A DNA stretch of 64,000 nucleotides from Bacteroidales bacterium (GTDB taxonomy: Bacteria > Bacteroidota > Bacteroidia > Bacteroidales > UBA932): NCBI GenBank assembly GCA_017550655.1, contig JAFZOK010000013.1:310001-374000 (forward strand). Direction: 5' to 3'. A program made the translations under genes and the position numbers. The notes beneath the pieces were generated by a model. It was not told the DNA's origin and did not search any database. It saw only the letters and a program-made list of their open reading frames with translations. Below are positions 1 through 9,325 of the stretch, piece after piece. How positions within the stretch are numbered: the first letter of the stretch is position 1; the number at the start of each line of letters is the position of its first letter.

Positions 1-456
1 GGAGTCACAAGGAGAAACCACCGCCAGAGACGGAACCATCCTCATCAGAGCCAAGTCCTCGACAGCAAAATGAGTATTGCCGAAATACTGAAGAGAAAGG
101 CCCGACGCAATGCCTACTATAATCAGAGGGAAATTCATATAGCCGGCGTACTGCCTAATCTGCTCAAAGCTTCTCATGGACAGGAAGCACGACTGTGCCA
201 CACAAATCGGTCTTATGCCCTCAGACGCAAGACCGGCCGCTGTTCCTATCAGATTCTGCTCGGCGATGCCCACATTGATGAAACGTTCCGGATAGGTTGC
301 CTTAAACTTGTCCAGGCCGGCCGGAGTGGACATATCTGCAGAAAGCACCCTGAAATCGCTACGGCTTTGGGCAATTTCCATAAGAGCCATTCCAAAGGCA
401 CTTCCTCCCTGTCCCGCCATGGACATAAGCTTGATGTTGAATTTACTCCAGTCCAT
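1..456 (-). CDS. Transketolase, C-terminal subunit (5' part of gene only)
   Basis: This is the pyrimidine-binding half of a two-protein transketolase, which transfers C2 ketol units using thiamine diphosphate. The first 152 codons are visible; the gene runs off the left edge. The GIAEQN motif at residues 63-68 contains Glu66, expected to activate the cofactor's aminopyrimidine ring, and NTHFAVEDLALMR near the end of the visible part is typical of this half. I chose the ATG at 454-456, which overlaps the end of the N-terminal subunit gene by 14 bp, as expected for coupled subunits. It is the last visible gene of the polysaccharide cluster, so a role in making an unusual sugar is more likely than central metabolism. 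That role is inferred. Confidence 0.9.
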   Translation of the reverse strand, partial: MDWSKFNIKLMSMAGQGGSAFGMALMEIAQSRSDFRVLSADMSTPAGLDKFKATYPERFINVGIAEQNLIGTAAGLASEGIRPICVAQSCFLSMRSFEQIRQYAGYMNFPLIIVGIASGLSLQYFGNTHFAVEDLALMRMVPSLAVVSPCDS

Positions 457-1282
457 ATTCTGCCTTGATTTCCTTTACAGCCTGCTCGTATTTCTTGCGC
501 GTAAGCAGGCAATGGTGGGACAATTTATTGTTTTCCAGGAAAGATATTCCGTGAGCCTTAACGGTATTTGCAATTATCGCCACCGGTTTGTCTGATTTTC
601 TTCCAAAGGCCTCCGTAAGCTCGCTCAAAGAATGTCCGTCAACCGTTACCGCGTCAAAACCGAAAGAAGTGAACTTGTCTTCCAGGGAAGAGAGGGCCAT
701 AACATCCTCCGTAAGTCCGTCTACCTGATAGTTGTTCCTGTCAACGATTACCGTAAGGTTATTAAGTTTCATGTTTGAGGCGGACATCAGCGATTCCCAA
801 ACCATCCCTTCGTCCAATTCTCCGTCTCCAGCAAGCACAAACACCCGGTTGTCCAGTCCTTTGTCTTTGCAAGCCCTCGCCACGCCGGTGGCAAAAGATA
901 TTCCCAGACCCAGGCTTCCCCCTGAAAACTCTATTCCCTTGGACAGGTTTCTTGCGGCGTGCCCATAGAAAGACGTTCCGTCCTTTTCGAAAGATTCCAG
1001 ATCTTCTTCCGCTAGAAATCCTTTCTTCCAAAGAGCTGTGTAATAAGCAAGTACACAGTGACCCTTGCTTATTATTACCCTATCCCTGGCATTATCCTCC
1101 ATAGACCGGATATTCGCAACGGAATACAGCGCCGCCAGAATCTCCATCGCAGAGAAACCACCCCCGATATGAGAGCCGAAACTTGAGGTAACGGCCATAT
1201 CCAAAGCTTTAAGTTTCATTTGGAGACAGTCTGCCTCCAATTGCCTTAAGTCTGTCACTTGTCTTTTTTCTTTATCAAACAA
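443..1282 (-). CDS. Transketolase, N-terminal subunit
   Basis: This 279-residue protein is the diphosphate-binding half of a split transketolase. SKGH at residues 72-75 and the thiamine diphosphate/Mg2+ motif GDGELDEG (142-149) followed by DRNN (171-174) are intact. The length fits the stand-alone N-terminal subunit; full-length transketolases have over 600 residues. It overlaps the acyltransferase gene upstream by 28 bp and the C-terminal subunit gene downstream by 14 bp, so the three are probably translated together. Paired half-transketolases occur in many glycan loci, where the product is usually unknown. The substrate cannot be read from this sequence. Confidence 0.92.
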   Translation of the reverse strand: MFDKEKRQVTDLRQLEADCLQMKLKALDMAVTSSFGSHIGGGFSAMEILAALYSVANIRSMEDNARDRVIISKGHCVLAYYTALWKKGFLAEEDLESFEKDGTSFYGHAARNLSKGIEFSGGSLGLGISFATGVARACKDKGLDNRVFVLAGDGELDEGMVWESLMSASNMKLNNLTVIVDRNNYQVDGLTEDVMALSSLEDKFTSFGFDAVTVDGHSLSELTEAFGRKSDKPVAIIANTVKAHGISFLENNKLSHHCLLTRKKYEQAVKEIKAEYGLE

Positions 1283-1899
1283 ATCGCGGGATTTCCAAAA
1301 TATGTGGAATCATCCTTTGTGTCTTTCATAATAACGCTTCCGGTTCCAATAACCGTGTTGTTTCCTATGGAGAAAGTCTGGAGCACAGTGGCGTTCACTC
1401 CAAAATAGTTCCCGTTCCCAATGTTGCAGGCGCCGCAAACCTTGGTGCCAAGCATCATTGAATTATAGTCTCCCACGGTAACGTCATGGCCCAGCGCGAT
1501 GTGGTTGTTGAGGATGTTGAAGTCTCCGATAGCCACATTAAGGCTTATCAGACACCCCACTCCCACAATGTTTCCACGGCCCATTTTGTAATCGTCCTCC
1601 TTGAAGAAACAGCAATCAGGACATATTATATTCGGGAAATACAGGTTTCCTCCCGTCAGGCGCTCTACAATGGCCTTTCTTTTTGCCGGATTGCCCACGG
1701 CAATCACCACTCCCGTTTCTCTTTCAAGGCGGTTAAGGTCTTCAACCGGACCGAGCACACAGTCCTTTCCTGCCAGGGCGGGATTGTCGTCAAAGAAACC
1801 TATAAGATTCCACTTCTGTTCCTTCTTGTTGATCATGTCTATGAAGCAAGCCACCTCACGGCCCATTCCTCCATAGCCCACAATTGCAATATCTTTCAT
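1255..1899 (-). CDS. NeuD/PglD-family sugar O- or N-acyltransferase
   Basis: This 214-residue protein has the two-part layout of the PglD/NeuD family: an N-terminal Rossmann-like nucleotide-sugar domain starting with VGYGGMGREV (residues 7-16), then a left-handed beta-helix of hexapeptide repeats over about residues 95-205, where acetyl-CoA binds. A His in the LGHDVTVGDYN region is a plausible catalytic base. It follows a PglC-like transferase gene by 6 bp, the usual order in Campylobacter-like pgl and Bacteroidales glycan loci. In the classical pathway PglD acetylates a 4-amino sugar made by a DegT aminotransferase, but no such aminotransferase is present in this window. The acceptor therefore stays open. 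Confidence 0.85.
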   Translation of the reverse strand: MKDIAIVGYGGMGREVACFIDMINKKEQKWNLIGFFDDNPALAGKDCVLGPVEDLNRLERETGVVIAVGNPAKRKAIVERLTGGNLYFPNIICPDCCFFKEDDYKMGRGNIVGVGCLISLNVAIGDFNILNNHIALGHDVTVGDYNSMMLGTKVCGACNIGNGNYFGVNATVLQTFSIGNNTVIGTGSVIMKDTKDDSTYFGNPAICLIKKKDK

Positions 1900-1905
1900 T
1901 TTCTG

Positions 1906-2529
1906 TTAATTATGTCCATTAAAACCTTCTTTGGCCGCCGCACTTTCTCCGGTAATGCCTTCTCTTATCACCACCTTTTTGGCTGTAATGAAAAGAGTCT
2001 TCACGTCCAGCCAGAACGTCAGATGGTCCACATACCAAACATCCAGCCTGAACTTCTCGCCCCAGCTTATGTCATTCCTTCCGTGGCACTGCGCCCAGCC
2101 CGTTATTCCTGGCCGGACCTCGTGCCTTCTGGCCTGCTCCGGGCTGTATAGCGGAAGATACCTGACCAGCAGAGGACGAGGCCCCACCAGGGACATATCT
2201 CCCTTCAGCACGTTAATCAGCTGGAGGAGTTCGTCTATGGACGCGCTTCTTACTATCTTCCCTATTCCGGTAACCCTCTTCTCGTCCGGAAGCAGGTTCC
2301 CGTTTTCATCCCTTTCATCGGTCATGGTCTTGAACTTGATGACCTTGAAAATCTTGGCATCCTTGCCCGGCCTTTCCTGCAGGAAGAACACACCGGCGCC
2401 CTTGTTGGCAAAATACAAAAGTACGATAAAAATCAGAAGTAACCAGCTGATGCATATCAACCCAACCAGCGCCAGAAAAAAGTCCAGCACTCGCTTTATG
2501 TATTTTCCGTATATCCCCTGCTTTTTCAT
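1906..2529 (-). CDS. PglC-like polyprenyl-phosphate phosphoglycosyltransferase
   Basis: This protein starts lipid-linked glycan assembly by moving a phospho-sugar from a UDP-sugar to undecaprenyl phosphate at the cytoplasmic face of the inner membrane. At 207 residues it is the small monotopic form. A hydrophobic re-entrant helix lies near residues 12-40, and the catalytic Asp-Glu pair of this superfamily is seen as D99-E100 in SIDELLQL. The [10 protein letters not shown] motif follows at 110-119. Genes on both sides are nearly contiguous (2 and 6 bp). Its closeness to the PglF-like and PglD-like genes suggests a bacillosamine-type or related amino sugar as the first residue, which is inference. 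Confidence 0.92.
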   Translation of the reverse strand: MKKQGIYGKYIKRVLDFFLALVGLICISWLLLIFIVLLYFANKGAGVFFLQERPGKDAKIFKVIKFKTMTDERDENGNLLPDEKRVTGIGKIVRSASIDELLQLINVLKGDMSLVGPRPLLVRYLPLYSPEQARRHEVRPGITGWAQCHGRNDISWGEKFRLDVWYVDHLTFWLDVKTLFITAKKVVIREGITGESAAAKEGFNGHN

Positions 2530-2531
2530 CT

Positions 2532-3671
2532 CTATCCAAGTTTCTCCTTATAGAACTCTTTCAGGCAGGCCCAAACATAATCCCTGTCATAGCGGGAAGC
2601 GATAAGATCCCTCGCGCAACCCTTTGCCCTGCCGTAGAGCTCCTTGTCTTCCATCATCCTTTTCATCGCCGAGTAAAGCGCCTCAGGGTCCATTGAAGGA
2701 ACAATAAGTCCGTTCTGCTCAGCGATTATTATCTCGTTTGCCCCGTTTATGTCCGTAACTACACTCGGAAGGCCCATTGCCCCGGCTTCAATCACCGAAT
2801 TAGGGAATCCCTCCCTGTAACTCGGCAGCACAAAGCAGTCGGCCGCGGCATACCAAGGTCTTACATCTTTCTGGAGGCCGGCTTCAACAATGGCTTCCGA
2901 GGATGCTATCTTCCCGGACGTCTCTGCCTTTATTGGATTTATTCCATTGTCCCGGTCTCCCACCAGCAGAAGCCTTGTTGCGGGGTATTCCGCATTCAGC
3001 CGGCAGAACGCCTCTACAAGCTCGTTAATTCCCTTGTCCGCCACAACCCTTCCCACAAACACAAATGAAAAGGCATCACCCTTCCGGATTTCTCCGGCCT
3101 TGGACATAACTTCTTCCGTTCTGTCATATTGGGAAAGGTCTATTCCCCTTATGTTCCCGTTGCCGAGAATCCTCAGCGGCTTCTTTGTTATTTTATTGTT
3201 TTTCAGGTCATTCATCACACCCATGCCCTCCGGCAGAATGTCCGTTGAGCACCAGCAGATGAACTTGTCCACCTTCTTGAGCACATAGCGGGCGAATCCG
3301 CGGGCGGTAGGAAAGGCCAGGCCGGTAAAACTGTGAACCCTGTACCGGACTCCCGTAAGTTTTGCCGCAAACTGCCCCAGAATGGCTGCCTTATGCCCGA
3401 TGCTGTGAAGCATATCCGGCCTTTCCCTGCGGAAAACCTTTATCAGGCGGAAGAGGGTAACGATATCCTTGAGGGGGGCCATGCGCCTTTCTATCGGAAC
3501 GGCTATGGTCTTGACGCCTTCTCTTTCCGCAATTTCGTCGAGATCCTTGCCCGGAGAGGAAAGAGCCACCATTTCGTAGTCCTTTGAAAGGTCTTTCAGC
3601 AAGTCTTTGCAGAAGACATTCAAAGACACGGGAATGTTGGATATCCTGATTATTTTCTTCTTTCCGCTCAT
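2532..3671 (-). CDS. GT4 family glycosyltransferase
   Basis: This is a GT-B fold retaining glycosyltransferase of family GT4, 379 residues. The C-terminal nucleotide-sugar domain shows the EX7E signature as E287 and E295 in [13 protein letters not shown], and the [12 protein letters not shown] segment (204-214) at the start of that domain is typical. No membrane segment is evident, so it probably acts at the cytoplasmic membrane face on the lipid-linked oligosaccharide. It overlaps the preceding glycosyltransferase gene by 4 bp (ATGA) and ends 2 bp before the PglC-like gene. It resembles PglA-type enzymes that add the second sugar, but donor and acceptor cannot be assigned. Confidence 0.9.
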   Translation of the reverse strand: MSGKKKIIRISNIPVSLNVFCKDLLKDLSKDYEMVALSSPGKDLDEIAEREGVKTIAVPIERRMAPLKDIVTLFRLIKVFRRERPDMLHSIGHKAAILGQFAAKLTGVRYRVHSFTGLAFPTARGFARYVLKKVDKFICWCSTDILPEGMGVMNDLKNNKITKKPLRILGNGNIRGIDLSQYDRTEEVMSKAGEIRKGDAFSFVFVGRVVADKGINELVEAFCRLNAEYPATRLLLVGDRDNGINPIKAETSGKIASSEAIVEAGLQKDVRPWYAAADCFVLPSYREGFPNSVIEAGAMGLPSVVTDINGANEIIIAEQNGLIVPSMDPEALYSAMKRMMEDKELYGRAKGCARDLIASRYDRDYVWACLKEFYKEKLG

Positions 3672-4753
3672 TTCAAAACCTCTTTGTAAACGTTTTCGTA
3701 TGCAAGTGCCATCTTCTCGAAGTCATATTCACGGGCCCTTGCCATACACGAATCCGCAACCTTGCGGGCATATTCGTCATCGGTGCAGACCTTTTCAATT
3801 TCTGAAGCCAGGGCCTTTTCATCACCTTCAGGGAAAAGGATTCCGGCGCCGCTCACTATTTCCCTTAGTCCGTCCACATCGCTTGCTATGAACGGTTTCC
3901 CAACCGCCATTCCTTCTATGCTGGAAAGGGACAGTCCTTCGTAATGGGAACTCATAACAACAACATCAGCGGTCTTGAGAATCTCCGGAACATCGGTCCT
4001 TACGCCAAAGAACCTGACCTTGTCGCCGAGTCCAAGTCCGGCCGCAAGAGATTTCACTTCTTCCAGCCTTTCCGCGCCCCCTACCAGCCACAGGCAATAG
4101 TCATCGCCGAGAAGACTCATCGCCCTTACCAGAGTGTCCTGGTCTTTCTGAGGACGGAAAGCCGCAACCATTACCACAACATTCTTTGGCGCACCTTCCC
4201 TTAATTCAGGCTTCGGCCGCGCGGCAACAAGACGGGAAATGTCCGCACCGTTCTTTATTGTCTGCAGGGTTATCTTCTCGCTGCTGAGGTGTGCGGCAAG
4301 GTTGTCGTATGCCTTGTCCGAGATGCAGATATTGTTTGCAAATTTCCTGTATGTCCACCTGTCCAGCGCCCTGAAATACCAAGTGCGCCTCCTGCCCGTT
4401 GTATTATGTTCGGTATGTATGTACTTTGTCTTCTTCCCGCCAATCAAAGCCTTTGCAACTGCAGCAAAAATCTGCGGAGAAGAATTGTGAGTGTGAACGA
4501 TGTCATAACCTCCTTTCTTTATCAGAGATTTCAGCCCGAAAAGCATCTTTGGAGAGTAAACGCTTCCGCCCACTCCAAAACTGCATATCCTGACACCTTC
4601 CCCCTCAAGCTCTTTCTTGAAGTCTGTCTCCTCTCCGTCAAACAGCGCAACCTCCACCTCGTGCCCCCTTCCCTTCATGTATTCGGAAAGCTGCACGACA
4701 AGCTTTTCCGCTCCGCCTGTCCTCAGCGATGTTATGACATACAGAATCTTCAT
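3668..4753 (-). CDS. GT4 family glycosyltransferase
   Basis: This 361-residue glycosyltransferase has the N-terminal RTGGAEKLV loop typical of GT4 enzymes and an EX7E motif at E272/E280 (YEGLSLSSIEG). The HTEHNTTG segment at about 113-120 is also common in the family. It is translationally coupled to the next glycosyltransferase gene (4-bp overlap) and begins 1 bp after the end of the EpsG-like polymerase gene. Its likely role is adding one sugar of the repeat unit in the cytoplasm. Linkage and sugar are not predictable here. Confidence 0.9.
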   Translation of the reverse strand: MKILYVITSLRTGGAEKLVVQLSEYMKGRGHEVEVALFDGEETDFKKELEGEGVRICSFGVGGSVYSPKMLFGLKSLIKKGGYDIVHTHNSSPQIFAAVAKALIGGKKTKYIHTEHNTTGRRRTWYFRALDRWTYRKFANNICISDKAYDNLAAHLSSEKITLQTIKNGADISRLVAARPKPELREGAPKNVVVMVAAFRPQKDQDTLVRAMSLLGDDYCLWLVGGAERLEEVKSLAAGLGLGDKVRFFGVRTDVPEILKTADVVVMSSHYEGLSLSSIEGMAVGKPFIASDVDGLREIVSGAGILFPEGDEKALASEIEKVCTDDEYARKVADSCMARAREYDFEKMALAYENVYKEVLK

Positions 4754-4754
4754 A

Positions 4755-5873
4755 TCAATACTGTCCCTTCCAATACCACATGAATATCGTAAACGCCATG
4801 TGCCCGACCATAATTATTCCAAGTTTTAGCCCAGGCTTGTCTTTCCACACAGGCATTACAAGCATAGGATAGGCAAGCACTATCGGGTAAATGCACCAGC
4901 TCAGATATGCAAACCTGTTTGAGAATGCGGCACGGATAACCATAACCCAGAAAGCGTTTGCGTAAATATAAGTTCCCAGCAGGATTGCGTAAGTCCTCGT
5001 ATATATCCGTCTGCGGAATATCACGTACCAGCCCAGAACCACAGGCATGGCGGAATACAGCAGGAAGTCCCACCTGAACACATCCTTGACCACCAGATCG
5101 TCCACGGTTTCTCCAGAGATGTAATTGTTGAGGCGGTCGTCAAAACCCAGTCCGGAGAAAATATCGGATATGGAACCTCCTATTGTGAGGCTGACAACAA
5201 TGGACGCTCCCCAGAAATAGAACATCAGTTTCGGGTTTCTGATAAAATATGCCGCCACCACGGCCATAATAGGCAGAGCCATCGAGTGGTGCAGGTTGTA
5301 GGCAAGCAGAGCAATCAGCACAAACAGTATCTTGTCCACCGGCTTGTCTCCTTTCAGGAAAGACAGGGAGAGAATGAATATGCTGGCGGCCGCTCCGTTT
5401 CGGATTCCGTTTGTTCCGTAGGAGAAAAACGAAAAGGCCGTCAAGAAGAAGATCATAAGGGTAGTGCTGTTTTCCCTGGACAGTCTCCTGCACGCAAAGT
5501 AAACCGGAACAATATAGAGGATCTCGATAATGAGGAAAAAGTACTGGACGCTCATTACCTTGGAAGACGAATACATAATGTAGCTGAAAAGCCAGTCTCC
5601 AGTAGAAAAGTCCGGTATCAGCATATCGTCTGCCATAAGCATATAGACAGCAGCATAGGTTGCAGTGTCTCCGAACGCCCTTCCGGATACAGGCCTGAGG
5701 CCCAGGAAGAGGACAATGGCCACCACGAGCAACGCGATGAACACCGTTGGCTTCCTGCGGTCAAGCAGAGTATCCGTATCCATCGGATATATCCGGTAGA
5801 AATGCACTATGACCGCTACCAGCATTACCGTCAGGAAGATCGGATAATATAATATCGCCTGCATTGAACCCAT
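4755..5873 (-). CDS. EpsG-like polysaccharide polymerase (multi-pass membrane protein)
   Basis: This is a membrane protein of about 372 residues with some ten hydrophobic segments, beginning MQAILYYPIFLTVMLVAVIV. It has the SYGTNGIRNGAA region and spacing seen in EpsG-family proteins, which take the place of a Wzy polymerase in exopolysaccharide and O-antigen loci. The open frame extends 43 codons further upstream, but that part lies inside the preceding glycosyltransferase gene and is hydrophilic. I therefore placed the start at the ATG ending at 5873, 2 bp after the preceding stop codon; a second ATG three codons later is also possible. It is the only polymerase candidate in the cluster, which supports a Wzx/Wzy-type pathway. 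Confidence 0.82.
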   Translation of the reverse strand: MGSMQAILYYPIFLTVMLVAVIVHFYRIYPMDTDTLLDRRKPTVFIALLVVAIVLFLGLRPVSGRAFGDTATYAAVYMLMADDMLIPDFSTGDWLFSYIMYSSSKVMSVQYFFLIIEILYIVPVYFACRRLSRENSTTLMIFFLTAFSFFSYGTNGIRNGAAASIFILSLSFLKGDKPVDKILFVLIALLAYNLHHSMALPIMAVVAAYFIRNPKLMFYFWGASIVVSLTIGGSISDIFSGLGFDDRLNNYISGETVDDLVVKDVFRWDFLLYSAMPVVLGWYVIFRRRIYTRTYAILLGTYIYANAFWVMVIRAAFSNRFAYLSWCIYPIVLAYPMLVMPVWKDKPGLKLGIIMVGHMAFTIFMWYWKGQY

Positions 5874-5875
5874 AG

Positions 5876-7087
5876 CTACCCGATTAGATTTTCTATAACC
5901 TTTATTTCTCCCTCGTTTGCATAACTGTGCGACGACAGGTATGCGGTTATATTGTTTTTCAGGGATTCGTCTCCCAGCGCCAAAACTATTCCCCTTGCAC
6001 ACGCGGCATTATCCAGCGGGACTATTTTCCCGTCCACTCCGTCCGTCACCTGAGACGGTGCCGTGGCATAGTCCGTTATCACGACCGGCTTTTTCAGCAT
6101 CTGGGCCTCCCTTACCGTTACCGCATTGCCCTCATATCTGGACGGCTGGACATACCAGTCACAGGCCTTGATGTAAGGATAAGGGTTCTGCTTCTTGCCC
6201 AAGAGAATGACATTGGCTTCCACTCCGAACTCCCGGATCTTTTCCCGTATTGCATTCTCTTCAGAACCCCAGCCCATTATGTACCATCTTACCCGGCATC
6301 CGCTGTCAAGTATCAGCCTGCATATCTGCGGAACGTTGTCAAAATTCTTCTGCACCACATAGCGTCCGATGGAAAGAAGGTTCACCACTCCTTCCTCCTT
6401 GGGCATCTCCTCCCGGATTTTCTCCTGTGGGATCTGGACAGAACGGGTGTCCACGAAAGCCTGCGGCAGAATATTGTGCATAACAACCATCTTGTCCTTG
6501 AGAGACGGGAACACCTTGAGGAAAGCGTCCGTCACGGAATCCGAAATGGACATTATATGGTCGTAGCCGTTCCAAACCGGAAGGTCCATATCGGCGTCAA
6601 GGTTTACCGTGCTGTAGTCCGTGTGTATCCAGCAGATTTTCTTCTTCGCCCTCACCTTTTCCAGAACAATGTTGTGAGGCTGGAGAAAACTGATAGCCAG
6701 GTCATATTCCCCGTATTTTTCCAGAGACGGCAATATTGGGGTTGTTCTCCTGGCTGTCATCTGGAACTGCGTGTAATTCTCAAACGGATTGTTGTGGCGG
6801 ATATAGCGGGCGTATTCCCATTTTGCCCTAAGTCGGGCAAGGCCGAGACGGAGATAACCGTCTGTCAGCGTCTTGGAAATAGGACATTCCAGGTGAGCGT
6901 AATGTCCGTCCTGCGGAAGGATTCTCACCTGCTGCGGAATGTATTCCATAAGCTCTCCCCTGTGGCTGTATATGAACAGGTCCACATCGTATCTTGAATA
7001 GTCGATGGAATGCAGAAGCCCGATGAGGCTGATTTCAGCCCCTCCGATTTCCATATAGTGAATTGCCGCGAATATCCGCTTTTTCAT
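5876..7087 (-). CDS. GT4 family glycosyltransferase
   Basis: This is a 403-residue GT-B glycosyltransferase. The N-terminal domain opens with HYMEIGGAEISLIGLL, a glycine loop typical for GT4, and the C-terminal domain carries the EX7E motif in YEGNAVTVREA. The AISFLQPHNIVL region and the later ICWIHTDYS stretch are common in capsule-type GT4 enzymes. It lies 4 bp downstream of the PP-loop protein gene and 2 bp upstream of the polymerase gene, so it belongs to the same transcript. It should add a sugar to the repeat unit; specificity is unknown. Confidence 0.9.
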   Translation of the reverse strand: MKKRIFAAIHYMEIGGAEISLIGLLHSIDYSRYDVDLFIYSHRGELMEYIPQQVRILPQDGHYAHLECPISKTLTDGYLRLGLARLRAKWEYARYIRHNNPFENYTQFQMTARRTTPILPSLEKYGEYDLAISFLQPHNIVLEKVRAKKKICWIHTDYSTVNLDADMDLPVWNGYDHIMSISDSVTDAFLKVFPSLKDKMVVMHNILPQAFVDTRSVQIPQEKIREEMPKEEGVVNLLSIGRYVVQKNFDNVPQICRLILDSGCRVRWYIMGWGSEENAIREKIREFGVEANVILLGKKQNPYPYIKACDWYVQPSRYEGNAVTVREAQMLKKPVVITDYATAPSQVTDGVDGKIVPLDNAACARGIVLALGDESLKNNITAYLSSHSYANEGEIKVIENLIG

Positions 7088-7091
7088 TGTT

Positions 7092-8336
7092 CTACTTTTT
7101 CAAAATCTTGCGTTTAAGTATGCTCAAGAAGTTTTTCCTGTAATATCTTCTCAAACCGTCTTTTTTGGCCTTGTCAAAGTCAAATGTAAGGAACCAGTCC
7201 ACAAAATCCTTTTCCCTGATGTTTTCATAGTTTTCCTTCATCCTTGCAATTGTCGGTGGCCAATAACGTCCCCTCTCTTTCGTAAAGCCCCAAAGATAGA
7301 CAATATCCGGCGCGGCTTTGCTGTAGAAGTCCTTGAGGGAGCCCTTTATGTCAAACCCGAAGTCTCTCGGGTCTCCGCCCTCCGCCACTATCTGGATTAT
7401 GCTGCGGAAACACTTGTCGCACACGCAGCACTCGTGGTCCCTGAAAGAACAGACGTGAAGAGGAAGAGCCTTTCCGTTCTGCTTCTGATACTCTACCAGC
7501 AGCCTCACTTTCTCAAGGCGTATCAGCTCGAATCCGTCGTGCAGCGTGATCCCGTTTTCCGCCCAGCGGAACTGACTGTCCGTGGTAATGAAAGACCCGC
7601 AGTAGCCCTGGATGCCCTTTCTGAAAGAACTGGCTATTATTACCTGGCTCAGCGATGATTCCCAGGCCATAGGAATGCCCATGGAGATAAATGCCATGGA
7701 GTGCAGGAAGCCATACCAGTAATCCGTATGGAGCCTCTTCTGGAAATCTCTGTTTATCTGCGGCTGGTTCAAGACTTTGAAAAAGTCCGAACGGATATGG
7801 CGTGGGGTCTTGCCGGCGGCTCCGCAGAATTTTCTTGTGAATCCGTCATCGTGGATATCTACCTTATCTGTCCGGTCTATGTCGTCAAGCCAGGCGTAAA
7901 TGTTCAGAATGTCCGTTATGCTATCCCTGTTACGGATGAAAGAAGACTGGCAATCTATACCTCCGCCAAAAAGAAGCAGGCTCTTGCCGGTTTTTGGGGT
8001 AGTATTTTCTATGAAGCGGCACGGAACCAGTTCCCCCTTGAAAGGAAAATCGGAATGCATCTCCTGATAAGCCCTCTTGATTCTGGCAAAGGCCTGGTAG
8101 AAAGTTTCGTCCAGTTCATTTACCCAAAGCTCGATATCCGCCATCCAGCTAAGGCCGGCAATGCAGCTGACAAACGGAATGGAAAGAATACTTTCCGGAA
8201 CACTTTCCATATTCCGGTCGTATTCTATGGTAATATTGTCCTTGGTGAAATACTTCTTGATTGGCTCGGCGGCCTTGAACGTGTATTTTACCCGTTTACC
8301 GTCAACGATAACCTTGTCAAGTATAAGATTGTGCAT
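7092..8336 (-). CDS. QueC-like PP-loop protein with Cys cluster, function unknown
   Basis: This 414-residue protein is not one I can name. Residues 123-131 read FGGGIDCQS, which resembles the SGGxDS ATP-pyrophosphatase (PP-loop) motif with the first Ser replaced by Gly. A cysteine group at C296, C303, C306 and C309 has the spacing of the zinc site of QueC-type enzymes (C-x6-8-C-x2-C-x2-C) and is followed by Arg, as in QueC. It lacks the length and context of true 7-cyano-7-deazaguanine synthases, and no other queuosine genes are nearby. It sits 4 bp before a glycosyltransferase gene and 2 bp after the pyruvyltransferase-like gene, so it probably activates or modifies a sugar or acyl group of the polysaccharide. 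That function is inference. Confidence 0.7.
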   Translation of the reverse strand: MHNLILDKVIVDGKRVKYTFKAAEPIKKYFTKDNITIEYDRNMESVPESILSIPFVSCIAGLSWMADIELWVNELDETFYQAFARIKRAYQEMHSDFPFKGELVPCRFIENTTPKTGKSLLLFGGGIDCQSSFIRNRDSITDILNIYAWLDDIDRTDKVDIHDDGFTRKFCGAAGKTPRHIRSDFFKVLNQPQINRDFQKRLHTDYWYGFLHSMAFISMGIPMAWESSLSQVIIASSFRKGIQGYCGSFITTDSQFRWAENGITLHDGFELIRLEKVRLLVEYQKQNGKALPLHVCSFRDHECCVCDKCFRSIIQIVAEGGDPRDFGFDIKGSLKDFYSKAAPDIVYLWGFTKERGRYWPPTIARMKENYENIREKDFVDWFLTFDFDKAKKDGLRRYYRKNFLSILKRKILKK

Positions 8337-8338
8337 AG

Positions 8339-9325
8339 CTATTGTTTTTCAAATTGTGCCTTCCACTTCCTTATCGCTTCGAAATCCATCTTGATTTCCG
8401 TCCTGAATTCGCTTTGGATCATAGGTTCCAGAGCTTCCAGGTTTTCCTTGTCCACACAGTTGAGATGGTTTCCCTCGTTGATGCTTCTGGCCCTTTCGTC
8501 TATCGCGATAATGATAGATCTTCTCTTATGCCTCATCGCATAGACACCGCCGTGGAGGCGAGTGCCCACATAGTCTGCATCGTGTGTTGACAGGAACCTG
8601 TCATAAGCCTCACGGTACTGTTCCAGTATTTCTATTCCCTCTATTCCGGAAAACTCGTGGATATAATCGTAATCCATCCACGCCTGCGGCCAGTAATAGA
8701 TTTTCCTGTAATTTGAGCGAAGTATGTCTATTATTTTCTGGTCTCTCTCGTCCTTAGGCATTCCCGTGGAAGGTGCGGTAAGGGTAAATACCACTTCTTC
8801 CGACTTGGCCTTCGGAATTTCCGCGCAGAACTCCGGCGTAAACGCCCACATTGTAACGCATCCGGTATTGATGGCCTTAAGTCCCAGACTTTCCACATAT
8901 TCCTTGCTGCGAGCGTCCCTTACGCTGTGAAAATATTCAGAAGAAAGCATGTGACGGTAAATGCGTCTGGTATACCAGTTGCTCTTGCTGCCGGCTCCTG
9001 CCCCCACTCCAACCAGAATGCAGCCCTTGAACGGCTGGTAGTTGAACATATTCAAATTCCACTGCGGGTAATGCGTCGCCAGGTTTTTCACCATAAGATT
9101 GGAGCCGCACACAAACTTCCATTTGCAGCTGCTGAATCTCCTGATGGCGGAAGAGCGCCTGGCAACCTGGTACCAGTGAAAGGAAGACACCTGTGTAGGA
9201 ACAGAGAACACGAAATAATCCCGGATTAAAGGCTCAAGTTCCTTATGGGCGCATTCGGAAATTATGTGGTCTCCAAGATTTCCTGAAGCTATGGACGGAT
9301 CCAGCAGCAAAATATTCTCCATCAT
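8339..9325 (-). CDS. Polysaccharide pyruvyltransferase family protein
   Basis: This 328-residue protein matches the polysaccharide pyruvyltransferase family (CsaB/WcaK fold). It opens with a SGNLGDHII glycine-rich segment, contains YYWPQAWMDYDY in the middle, and has the family's ADYVGTRLHGGVYAMRHKR region towards the C terminus. Members attach ketal pyruvate from phosphoenolpyruvate to sugars, although many relatives in Bacteroidales glycan loci are uncharacterised. The start is one of two tandem ATGs overlapping the end of the flippase gene. Pyruvylation of the glycan is a reasonable but untested inference. Confidence 0.85.
   Translation of the reverse strand: MMENILLLDPSIASGNLGDHIISECAHKELEPLIRDYFVFSVPTQVSSFHWYQVARRSSAIRRFSSCKWKFVCGSNLMVKNLATHYPQWNLNMFNYQPFKGCILVGVGAGAGSKSNWYTRRIYRHMLSSEYFHSVRDARSKEYVESLGLKAINTGCVTMWAFTPEFCAEIPKAKSEEVVFTLTAPSTGMPKDERDQKIIDILRSNYRKIYYWPQAWMDYDYIHEFSGIEGIEILEQYREAYDRFLSTHDADYVGTRLHGGVYAMRHKRRSIIIAIDERARSINEGNHLNCVDKENLEALEPMIQSEFRTEIKMDFEAIRKWKAQFEKQ

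Noticed and set aside
7092-8336. Naming the PP-loop protein queC or murL
   Set aside because: Motif spacing is like QueC but length, context and the altered P-loop do not fit; a link to MurL is only a guess without a profile search.
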